Shown here: positions 57,701 through 64,000 of the stretch, piece after piece | Numbering within the stretch: the first letter of the stretch is position 1 | Layout: each line of letters opens with the position of its first letter | Notes under the pieces: model-generated | Told to the model about the DNA's origin: nothing | The model's database searches: none | Seen by the model: only the letters and a program-made list of their open reading frames with translations | Translations under genes and position numbers: made by a program | Assembly (NCBI RefSeq): GCF_036588685.1 | Contig: NC_086380.1 | Coordinates: 51,636,614-51,700,613, forward strand | Reading direction: 5' to 3' | From: Mytilus trossulus | Taxonomy: Eukaryota > Mollusca > Bivalvia > Mytilida > Mytilidae | DNA: 64,000 nt

Positions 57701-60700
57701 TTTGTCTCTTGTTGAGAGTCGTCTCATTGGCAATTATACCACATCTTCTGTTTTATGTGGTCAGAAAACAAAAGCAAAATCTTATAAAGGAGAAGTCTTC
57801 AATTTGATAAAGAATGCTTTTGTCCAAACAATGAAACTATAACTTAGATTTTTTTATTTGGCAAATACGATTGGATTATTTGCGATAAAAATCCTTCTCT
57901 CATACCGTTGGTCAATAACTATATATTTTTTTTCACCTTATAGCGCATACATAAACTATCGCACGTTCATTCCTCTGTCTGTCCTCTCGGTCCTCCTGGT
58001 TAATTAAATTTTTCAAGTGTCTACAACTTTCTAAAAAACTGATATTGTACGGACACGCTCGAAAATCAGTGCATATCAACTATTCTTTAAAAGAGTTATG
58101 CCATTCGGAAATATTGATTTATTGGAAATTGTATTGTATTTGCTGTCATTCCGTCATTTCTCTAATATATTTATAAAAAATATAAAAAAAAACAAAATAA
58201 ACAGTTGCGCTACGAACGCATGATACGCCCGTCGTCTTATGATTTTGGATAATATGCATGTTCCATGTTTACGACGGACAGACGGACGCGGGCATTTGTA
58301 TACCATAATATGTCTCGTCAAAATTTTTACGGATGTATAAACATATTGTTGGCTATTGCCTTTTGTTAGATAAAATACGTGCAACGCGGAAGAAAAAAGA
58401 ACTTTGTTCTTTTATGAAAGTTGTGTCATTGTTTATATTAGTAATGTTTACCTACATTTTCCGTATTAGTTTTAAAATATCATTGGTTTCTTGTGATGTA
58501 ATAAAATGTCAATCATGGATGATGAATGATAATAAAAATGATAATTGACATGCAACAAAAGGGTCAGTCGTCTTGAGATTGCTCGCTATACGATATTTTG
58601 TTGAAGATCTCAAAAAAACAGTAATTTGTTTTATTTCTTATTATGTTATTAGACTGTTATCCTGTTAGAATTGAATGCACTAATATTAATGGCGTAGAAG
58701 TTAGCATGCGGAAGAAACAGAAATTGGAAAATCACAATTCCACATTACGTTTCTTATTGCGGAACATTGCACGCATTACGTCCCGCAAAAAGTGACGTTT
58801 TTTGCAGGAATTCAAACGCTTAACGTCGCGCCAAGAGTTAACTCCCTTGAAACTGTATCGGATGCCCTTAAGTTCTGTATATTCAAATTCACTATAAACA
58901 GATAAAGTGACTTCAATCATGGTTAGTTAGATGAGTCTGAGATATTTGTACTCAAACCCGTGAGCAATATCTAGGACTTTTAAACATAAGTATTAATCCT
59001 AAACATGTCTATACATGCTATACATGCCAAACATTGAACTCGCCTTGTGAATACATGTAACTATCTTTTTTTGTAACTATCTGGATACTTTCACCTTAGT
59101 AAGAAGTCATACCTACAACATTGAACTGTAACTGTACAATGGGCATGTTGAAGCCCATCAGTGACCAATAGCTGTTTTGTCTATATGCATGATATGCCTG
59201 CAGTGAGTGTTATGGATTCGACAATTATAAATGATTATACTACATTGCCTTACATGTATTGTTATTTTGCTTCTACTTTGAACATCAAAGTTGACCATAC
59301 ATTTTGTACATCAATCATGAATACATCAGCTCAAAGTTTACCTGACCAATAGCCTTTATTTTCAGCATTTGCATTGGCTCCATATCTAAGCAGGGTCTTT
59401 GTACTCTCCACATGACCCAGACATACAGACAAATGAAGAGGTGTCCTGCCTCTAGGATCTTTCAATTCTTTGTTATGCTGAAAATAATTAAGTACATGTT
59501 GTTAAAATTATGACTGCATTATAGTTTATATATAAAGCATGCTTGCTTGACCCATCTGGAAGTTACTGACAAAGAGCTGTGACTAAGGACTTCTATATAT
59601 AATGCACTTGGACATGTTGGATGGTCTTGCATGCTTTGAAACTTCATTTAGCATGTTCAGGCAACCCTTGTGCTCTATATTGGCAAAAACTTGAATTATG
59701 TCAACCAGTCTCTGAATTTAACCATAAATTCCTTCATGTTTTTTGTTATGTTCACAGTTAGCATAAACTTGTTCTTGCAAGTTTTTTACATGATCATGAT
59801 GACCTAAGGGAGCTACCATTTGATTTTTAGGGGGGGCTAGGATGAAAAATTTTGTCCTGCATCATGTGCATTTTTTTTTTTGTTGTAATCTCTGTCCTGC
59901 CTTTTTATTTTTCACTCTATCCGGTCCTGCTATTTTTTTTTTAGTTTATTCTGACTTTTTTTACATAAATTGTCATCCTGACTTTTTTTTTTGCAAGTGT
60001 CTCATCCTGCCTTTATTTTTTTACTAAAAACTCCTGTCCTGCCTATTTTTTTCAAATTTCATCCTAGCCCCCCTTCCCCCCTATAAAAATCAAATGGTAG
60101 CTCCCTAAGTTGTCCACCATGATCAGGTCTATTCACAATTATGACATACAGCATGATTAATAGACAGAGAACTACAGCTGCAAAGTTCCATAAGCTCAAA
60201 TATTTGCTTGTTCACAATGCCCCCATTAATCAGTAGATGAACACATTATCTACATGTACATGATGTACATGTGACTTGGGAAATGTTCAAAATAAAGAAC
60301 CAACAACATGATCAATGAAAAAAAAATTCAGGTATGAAAATCAATATTTTGGGTTGACTTACACATGTTACAAGTGGCATAAAAATCAAGTTTAAATACC
60401 ACATTTATCAGGATAGTTGGCATCTGAGATTACTATAATATATATAATTAAGTGATCGCAGTTGACATGTACATGTATCTGACTATGCTGACAGTCCTAA
60501 TTAACAGTAAGTTTGGACTGTACCAGTAAGCAACAGTACTGTGAGTATGAGATTTAAACGATGACTTTCTGCATGTTCTGTAAAGTGAAAATAGAATCCT
60601 CCACATGTACATGACATAGTTTCCATTTACAATAATCTAACCATGGACTCTAGTAATGCATATGATGTCAAGCAAATGTGTCTGGTTACCAAAAACATAA

Positions 60701-61356
60701 TTACAGAAATATAAATTTGATTGCACATGTACATGAATATGCAAGTATTGAGATCTCACAAACATGTTTAACCCCACGGCATTATTGCGCCTGTCCCAAG
60801 TCAAGAGCCTCTGGCCTTTGTTAGTCTTGTATTATTTTAATTTTAGTTTCTTTTGTACAATTTGGAAATTAGTATGGCGTTCATTATCACTGAACTGGTA
60901 AATATATTTGTTTAGGGGCCAGCTGAAGGACGCCTCCGGGTGCGGGAATTTCTCGCTTCATTGAAGACCTGTTTGGGACCTTCTGCTGTTGTTTTTACTA
61001 TGATCGGGTTGTTGTCTCTTTGACACATTCCTCATTTCCATTCTCAATTAATTTTTTTTAAATAAATTTTTTCAATCCAATAAAATGGCAATATCCCAAA
61101 AAAATAAAAAATTTGAAGAAAAAACATAGTATATAGCTTTTTATAATGAAACCAGCAACTGAGCTGACAACACATATTGACCTGGTGCATTAGTAATGAG
61201 GAAGAAATTAATCACTTTCTATTAAAATTCTAAAATATTAGAAATCAATATTTTACTCACAATGTCCTTTGCCAATTCTTTGTCTAATTCACTAAAATTG
61301 TTATCCCAAACAAGCCAGTGAAGTGGGAACTGTTCCCCTAATGTCTTAGCTGACAT
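42493..61356 (-). CDS. ANKRD13: ANKRD13A/B/D-type ankyrin and UIM protein, 14 exons
   Basis: Exons (minus): 61356-61261, 59477-59342, 55694-55570, 53100-53055, 52244-52191, 51664-51575, 51266-51083, 50438-50372, 49152-48991, 48384-48105, 47095-46940, 45290-45187, 44795-44707 and 42715-42493. All phases agree, giving 603 aa, close to human ANKRD13A/D. N-terminal ankyrin repeats (about 10-110: [33 protein letters not shown]) are followed by the GPCR-chaperone-type domain (about 120-450: [52 protein letters not shown]). Four ubiquitin-interacting motifs close the protein: [15 protein letters not shown] (about 476-490), [14 protein letters not shown] (about 523-536), [13 protein letters not shown] (about 562-574) and [13 protein letters not shown] (about 588-600). 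Human ANKRD13A/B/D bind Lys63-ubiquitinated receptors at the plasma membrane and endosomes through these motifs and influence their internalisation; ANKRD13C lacks them, so this is the A/B/D type. It is divergent from a GIT gene. Confidence 0.95.
42691..42815 (-). repeat. Two-copy 61-bp duplication at the ANKRD13 exon-14 acceptor
   Basis: catggctaggctgtcagcta with the acceptor and 35 intron bases (42691-42751) is repeated as catggctagactgcccacta at 42752-42812, and a third copy starts (catg). The unit spans 25 exon bases, the AG and the intron. Confidence 0.85.
43255..44528. mobile_element. Short copy of the 33560 element
   Basis: It begins agaggctctcaagagcctgt with gtcgctcacct and ends with ggacgacgga repeats, then aagctcacttgacctttcag and gtcaggtgagct. 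It has two to three of the ~500-bp units. It lies in ANKRD13 intron 13. The short frames inside are by-products. Confidence 0.85.
44707..44795 (-). CDS. ANKRD13: ANKRD13 exon 13
   Basis: Encodes [20 protein letters not shown] and RDDEERLLQ; donor AG|GTACAT. The second ubiquitin-interacting motif spans this exon and the next. Confidence 0.9.
45187..45290 (-). CDS. ANKRD13: ANKRD13 exon 12: UIM 1
   Basis: Acceptor tttttgcag|GT, donor CAG|GTAAAT. Encodes [20 protein letters not shown], a canonical ubiquitin-interacting motif. Seven truncated copies of its start lie upstream in the gene. Confidence 0.93.
45241..45945 (-). repeat. About 93-bp array copying the ANKRD13 exon-12 acceptor
   Basis: The segment accatcacctgc (complement of gcag|GTGATGGT) occurs eight times between 45284 and 45940, at intervals of about 92-94 bp. 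The first is the real exon start. Each copy holds a T-run, the acceptor AG, the first 47 or so exon bases and a piece of intron (gggacataactc). Copies differ mainly in A/T run length. Confidence 0.95.
46316..47040 (-). repeat. 103-bp array copying the ANKRD13 exon-11 donor
   Basis: The complement of the donor (acttac) recurs at 46419, 46522, 46625, 46728, 46831 and 46934, exactly every 103 bp. The last is the real one, and a seventh unit near 46316 has lost its donor. A unit is 91 exon bases plus 12 intron bases (GTAAGTTAACAG). As 103 is not a multiple of 3, copies cannot be read through in frame. Confidence 0.96.
46940..47095 (-). CDS. ANKRD13: ANKRD13 exon 11
   Basis: Encodes [20 protein letters not shown] and on to [13 protein letters not shown], donor G|GTAAGT. 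The last 91 bases with the donor are repeated in the following intron. Only the copy at 46940 is contiguous with the conserved [15 protein letters not shown]. Confidence 0.93.
47640..47940 (+). repeat. Dispersed mussel repeat (ggtgtgagccaaggctcc family)
   Basis: Runs from cctaagtcaggaatctgttg to cacaccacatcttcctatat. A second copy is at 52705-52985 and partial ones at 49265-49350, 57600-57755 and 10390-10500. It is a frequent Mytilus repeat in my experience, probably a retroposon. Confidence 0.7.
48105..48384 (-). CDS. ANKRD13: ANKRD13 exon 10
   Basis: The longest exon. Encodes [47 protein letters not shown] and LPAGFPVKI; acceptor ctattttag, donor GTGAGT. Confidence 0.95.
48991..49152 (-). 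CDS. ANKRD13: ANKRD13 exon 9
   Basis: 54 codons: [19 protein letters not shown], then [11 protein letters not shown]. Acceptor ttttag, donor GTAAGT. Confidence 0.93.
49517..50341. mobile_element. hAT element, internally deleted, perfect 8-bp target duplication
   Basis: The ends caggggtcgaattt and aatttcgacccctg are inverted, and both flanks read cactcata (49509-49516 and 50342-50349). Such an 8-bp duplication with CAGGGGTCGA ends is a hAT hallmark. Several tactggtccg repeats lie near both ends. It keeps the tail of a transposase on the minus strand. Located in ANKRD13 intron 8. Confidence 0.93.
49874..50053 (-). pseudogene. hAT transposase C-terminal (dimerisation) remnant
   Basis: The minus frame reads [18 protein letters not shown] and then [17 protein letters not shown] up to a stop at 49874. 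The pattern of small residues and then ER(G)FS..K is the hATC dimerisation block at the end of hAT transposases. The upstream catalytic part is absent, so the copy is non-autonomous. Confidence 0.8.
50372..50438 (-). CDS. ANKRD13: ANKRD13 exon 8
   Basis: Encodes [20 protein letters not shown] plus AK, acceptor ttatacag, donor AAA|GTACGT. It sits only 22 bp from the 3' target duplication of a hAT element in the next intron. Confidence 0.92.
50540..51150 (-). repeat. Degenerate compound array copying the ANKRD13 exon-7 donor
   Basis: agttatctacctttcaaatg (complement of the exon end plus GTAGAT) recurs in forms of about 46, 80 and 30 bp near 50551, 50593, 50637, 50684, 50793, 50872, 50900, 50930, 50960, 51042 and the real 51071. 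Long units include about 70 exon bases (tctgtgtctacatatgtagt through gtctggcacata). Short ones delete the middle. Donors are variously conserved. Confidence 0.85.
51083..51266 (-). CDS. ANKRD13: ANKRD13 exon 7
   Basis: The acceptor cttttgtag|AA is fixed by phase and by continuity of [20 protein letters not shown]. It ends TEKISFE with donor AG|GTAGAT. The exon end is echoed many times downstream in the intron. Confidence 0.9.
51575..51664 (-). CDS. ANKRD13: ANKRD13 exon 6
   Basis: Encodes [20 protein letters not shown] and then NRSYVFKGT, acceptor ctttcag, donor G|GTGAGT. Confidence 0.92.
52191..52244 (-). CDS. ANKRD13: ANKRD13 exon 5 (54 nt)
   Basis: Encodes [17 protein letters not shown], joined in phase on both sides; acceptor atttttcag, donor GTAAGT. 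Confidence 0.92.
52705..52985 (+). repeat. Dispersed mussel repeat (ggtgtgagccaaggctcc family), second copy
   Basis: From cctaagtcaggaatctgatg to ccacatcttcttatat; about 85 percent alike by eye to 47640-47940. Confidence 0.7.
53055..53100 (-). CDS. ANKRD13: ANKRD13 exon 4 (46 nt)
   Basis: A very short exon, [15 protein letters not shown], acceptor ttctttcag and donor GTAAGT. It matches the invariant [11 protein letters not shown] at the start of the GPCR-chaperone-like domain. Confidence 0.93.
53207..53487. mobile_element. TTAA-flanked MITE, GGTGGTACC ends, copy 1
   Basis: TTAAGGTGGTACCTAACACT at the left and agtgttgggtaccaccTTAA at the right. Its sister is at 53859-54139. TTAA duplications are characteristic of piggyBac-type transposition. 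It lies in ANKRD13 intron 3. Confidence 0.85.
53859..54139. mobile_element. TTAA-flanked MITE, GGTGGTACC ends, copy 2
   Basis: Same length (281 bp), same orientation and roughly 90 percent identity to copy 1, only 371 bp from it, again with TTAA at both ends. Confidence 0.85.
55570..55694 (-). CDS. ANKRD13: ANKRD13 exon 3
   Basis: Acceptor ttttttag, donor GAG|GTATGT. Encodes [20 protein letters not shown] and [11 protein letters not shown]. Confidence 0.93.
56096..56248. repeat. About 31-bp minisatellite, 5 copies
   Basis: ggttatctgagttgtttccc plus cttatttggca repeats five times with slight variation. It is inside ANKRD13 intron 2 and not next to a splice site. Confidence 0.9.
57350..57500. 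repeat. AATTCG-rich segment
   Basis: Dense, partly palindromic repetitions of aattcgaatta and gcgaat, ending gaattcgaattgcgtgtgaac. Function unknown; possibly the end of a nested inverted-repeat element. Confidence 0.5.
58195..58325 (-). mobile_element. Short inverted relative of the 28358 element
   Basis: gttgcgctacgaacgcatga and tacgcccgtc at one side, cggacagacggacgcgggca and ataccataatatgtctcgtc at the other, equal in complement to the two ends of 28358-29465 without the internal array. Confidence 0.6.
59342..59477 (-). CDS. ANKRD13: ANKRD13 exon 2
   Basis: Acceptor attttcag, donor G|GTAAAC. It encodes [18 protein letters not shown] and the following repeat ([16 protein letters not shown]), the most conserved ankyrin unit. 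Confidence 0.93.
59808..60105. mobile_element. MITE with GGGAGCTACC ends, copy 2
   Basis: gggagctaccatttgatttt and its exact complement at the ends, TAA on each side (59805-59807 and 60106-60108). The interior is a series of 'gtcctgcc' plus T-run units. Confidence 0.85.
60785..61060 (+). repeat. Dispersed mussel repeat (tttaggggccagc family), second copy
   Basis: gtttaggggccagctgaagg, cctccgggtgcgggaatttc and a tail ending ccattctcaatt; collinear with 5991-6185 and about 85-90 percent alike by eye. It lies in ANKRD13 intron 1. Confidence 0.75.
61261..61356 (-). CDS. ANKRD13: ANKRD13 exon 1
   Basis: ATG in context gacagaATGT; 32 codons, ending LDKELAKDI, donor GTGAGT, phase 0. Contains [11 protein letters not shown], the first ankyrin helix. 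Confidence 0.9.
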
Positions 61357-61862
61357 TCTGTCTAAAACTTATTCTCTTCACTTTGAAAATACATTTTGAC
61401 AGACGAAAATATGACTCATTTGTTGTGGTAGGTTTTAAATCTTCTTCCGTGTGGTTTACGACACCGTTAATCAATTTGAAAACTGATTATTAGATATATA
61501 GAAAAAAGAAGTTAAAAAAATAATGGTTCCAAGAATTATCAGCAAAAAAATAACTCAATACACATTTTTTTATATATTTTACGACATTAATAAAGAAAAT
61601 CCGAAACTACAATTTGGTATCAAATTTCTTTTTTGTAATTTTTTCAAGAAAAACATATATTTAAGTAAGGGATAATTTTCGAAACTATATCTGATATAAA
61701 TAAAACCACTCTGTGTGAATAATTGTATAATTATAATTAACTTTTATAAGTACGAAACTGTTGATCAGAATGGAAGTACACTATTGTGTGATGAATCTTT
61801 AGTAAACAGTCATCTTTTTTAATTGTTTTTATGCAGATTCTTACTCTTTTTCATTAGTTTTC
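61357..61862. promoter_or_regulatory. Bidirectional promoter region ANKRD13 / GIT
   Basis: The start codons are 506 bp apart on opposite strands. The segment is AT-rich, with no clear TATA box and no intervening gene. It must hold both promoters unless there are upstream non-coding exons. Human ANKRD13A and GIT2 share the same divergent arrangement. Confidence 0.55.
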
Positions 61863-61920
61863 ATGTCCAGGGTGAAAGGAAGGACCGCCACAGAGGTGTG
61901 CGCGGATTGCTCCGCCCCAG
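61863..61920 (+). CDS. GIT: GIT-family ArfGAP, first coding exon (gene continues past the window)
   Basis: ATG at 61863 opens 19 codons, MSRVKGRTATEVCADCSAP, and one further base before the donor G|GTAAGA. This matches the start of GIT1/GIT2, where MSR and then EVCADCSAP begin the ArfGAP zinc finger; the two cysteines are the first pair of its C4 zinc site. GIT proteins are GTPase-activating proteins for Arf6 and scaffolds for PIX and paxillin at focal adhesions. The exon is unusually CpG-rich for the window (gtgcgcggattgctccgccc). The next exon would start with the rest of an Asp codon and PGW; I searched 61921-64000 and found no such exon, so the first intron exceeds 2.08 kb. Confidence 0.85.
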
Positions 61921-64000
61921 GTAAGAATTTCCTGGTCCAGAAATTTAATTAAAAATTACTTTTTTCTCCTTCCTGAATTTTGTGAGGGAGGTGATGTGGT
62001 ACATTGATGCTGATTGTGGGTTACATTGTCATTAAACGAATTTTTGTTAGTTTGATTATAATTTATGGACATATTCAAACTGATTTGCATGTCCAACAAT
62101 ATTTACAGTTATCAAACATCATGATCAAGTCTCTCACAAAATGTCAGAAATTATTTCTGTAGACTTTACTCAAATGATTCTCAAATTACTGTACAAATAA
62201 TTCAAATGTGATGGAGAGTCTGTCTCAGTCAGTTGGTGCAATGCCTTAAGATCTTGCGCTTGCAGGTTTGAATTTCTTTGTAAATCAAATCAAATATCTT
62301 TGATTTAATCCTATTAAAATCATAGTGCATTATTATGATTGTCATACACCTTATCATGCTTCTTTCATATATGAAAGGCCCCACTGCAATCCAGCCTTGA
62401 TAAGTCAATCCTGCCCAAAGTAGATCCGGTCCCAATGAAAAATTATATTTATAAGGAATAATAACAGTGAATAAGGAAGATGATGTCGTAATTCATAAAT
62501 ATTTATGAATTTTATATTAATGTCAAATGATTATGTACATGTTAAAGGTGTATCGTTAAAAAGTTGGCCTTTGACAAAATTTTCATTGGATGAGTATAAA
62601 ACAACTATGTTGATTAAGTTTTCATCATAATTTTTCAAGATAATTGGGTACTATTATATTAAAAACTTCTGTAAATAATGATAAAAGAATTTAGTACAAT
62701 CAACAGTACATATTTACGTATACACATCATGCACATTGTCACTTCATGGTGGGTCTCATTGGGGTCTAAGCGTGACGTGTGATTGCAGATTTATTGTAAG
62801 CGTGACACGTGAAAGTCAAATTATTGTGGCGTGAAAACGGGAAATGAGGTCTTATGGGACTCTGGAAATGACAAAAAAATGAGAATTGCTTACGTACAAT
62901 GTACATTATACATAGTGTAAGCGGGATAAGGGAATCTGACAAAACAGTAAGCAGGATCCGGGATCGGAACCCCCAATGAGACCCCCAACATGTATTATAA
63001 ATAATTTACTAACCTAAACTTACTTACTACAAAATGTATTTGCATGTATGTCTCTACCACAGTCAACTCTCTGGTAATAATGAATAGTTACATAAACAAC
63101 TGCACAAGCCCATCCTAAAGCTGATCATGCTGATACACACTTAATTTTTGTTTAAGTTCTAAAAACTTCTAAAATTGAGAAATGATGTTTTATTTTCCGA
63201 ATCATTTCTATAAAAGAGGAGACAGAATGCTGCTTTCTTTTAATATCAAATTCAATTAATATAAAATAATAATTAATATCAAACAAAAGATAAAACTATA
63301 AAGACCTTTTTAATTTATATGTAAATTGATTCATTTAAACTAAAATATGACTGATGACACATTTAGTCTTGAAAAGAGAAGAAAACAGATGCTTTTGCTA
63401 ACTATTTTTAAAAAAATCCATTTACATAGTACATTCGTATGCATGTATACTGATTTGAATTTGTCACCAGATCCTCCAAAGGCAGTATATACTTAATCAT
63501 GATTAGGTCCAAATTGACTTGGGGCCCGATCAGTTTGCATGGTTTTGGGACGGAACAACCAGATACCATCAGGGCATGCTTATTGCTCATTGCTTTTTGT
63601 CTGCAACACAATGGAAAAGTGATTGTTGTAAGACATCAGTGAAGTGATGCAGATTTCAAAATAGTGATACATTGTAAGGTTTAGAAAAGGGCATGAAGGG
63701 CCCATGATATAGAGCATATTATTTGATACAACTCACACACAACATGTGAAAACTAACATACACACTGATTGTTTATAATGAGCTAACTGTATATATGTCA
63801 AACAATTTACACATTATTTTTTTATTGCCTTGATCGACTATAGCTATATGTTCTGCACTTTAGCTTAGAAACCATAGATCTTATATATGGTCCATCCATA
63901 CATGCATGTGATATTTGACATTGGGTACAATTCTTGCCAGATTTTTAGGAAATTTATATTTCAGGGTTATATACATGTTGCATCAATGTCTTTGACAAGA
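61921..64000 (+). other. GIT: GIT first intron, start only
   Basis: No coding exon seen. It contains an intact MITE (62749-62986) and unremarkable AT-rich DNA. Confidence 0.5.
62749..62986 (+). mobile_element. GGGTCTCATTGGGG MITE, intact copy
   Basis: gggtctcattggggt at the left and acccccaatgagaccc at the right. 238 bp, with internal gtaagcgtgacacgtgaaag and gtaagcgggataagggaatc. Other copies are at 16510-17295 (interrupted) and 18066-18293. Confidence 0.85.

Larger units (their letters stand above)
56399..58871. mobile_element. 2.47-kb TTAA-flanked inverted-repeat element
   Basis: TTAA then gggcatccgatacagtttc at the left (56399-56421); the exact complement and TTAA at the right (58849-58871). 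No transposase frame is seen; minus-strand frames of 80-90 codons look random. It has collected other repeats, namely the mussel repeat at 57600-57755 and a short relative of the 28358 element at 58195-58325. The segments around 56440-56530 and 56800-56880 both contain 'cataggtcaccgtgcttg', an internal duplication. Confidence 0.75.

Noticed and set aside
61921-64000. Second GIT exon
   Set aside because: No frame with the ArfGAP continuation (PGW, CDECC-like) was found on the plus strand, so the exon is placed beyond the window.

Overview
This is animal genomic DNA: AT-rich, intron-rich and full of short DNA transposons, most probably from a marine mussel (Mytilidae, Mytilus-like). The assignment rests on vertebrate-recognisable genes with short exons and GT-AG introns, and on several dispersed repeat families that I recognise as typical of Mytilus. 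The species is an inference.

Four protein genes can be assembled exon by exon, with intron phases that agree at every junction. (1) A DGCR2/IDD-like type I membrane protein (minus, ATG 17520 to stop 9179, 4 exons, 437 aa): signal peptide, one VWC domain, one membrane helix, PPxY-containing tail. (2) PXMP2, a peroxisomal membrane protein of the Mpv17/PMP22 family (plus, ATG 17786 to stop 23277, 5 exons, 195 aa). (3) An ANKRD13A/B/D-type ubiquitin-binding ankyrin protein (minus, ATG 61356 to stop 42493, 14 exons, 603 aa). (4) The first coding exon of a GIT-family ArfGAP (plus, 61863-61920), whose remainder lies beyond the window. The genes form two head-to-head pairs, with 265 bp between the DGCR2 and PXMP2 start codons and 506 bp between the ANKRD13 and GIT start codons. 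ANKRD13A and GIT2 are also divergent neighbours in human, so the second pair looks like an ancient conserved arrangement.

Layout: 1-9178 is repeats (SINE, 368-bp satellite, decayed retroelement, MITEs) and the DGCR2 3' flank; 9179-17520 DGCR2; 17786-about 25270 PXMP2 with its 3' UTR; 25300-42490 is an intergenic transposon graveyard; 42493-61356 ANKRD13; 61863 onward GIT.

The most striking observation is that tandem repeats in all three complete genes straddle splice sites. At about ten exon boundaries the end of the exon, the splice site and a short piece of intron have been tandemly copied into the intron, from 1 degenerate copy up to 18 near-perfect ones. The intron therefore begins or ends with a row of decoy donors or acceptors. 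One such array has itself been interrupted by a hAT-like transposon. Other noteworthy items are a DGCR2 homologue that appears to lack the LDLa and C-type lectin domains, three TTAA-flanked inverted-repeat families, a hAT copy with a perfect 8-bp target duplication and a transposase remnant, and several non-autonomous elements built as terminal hairpin, internal tandem array and GAC-rich block.
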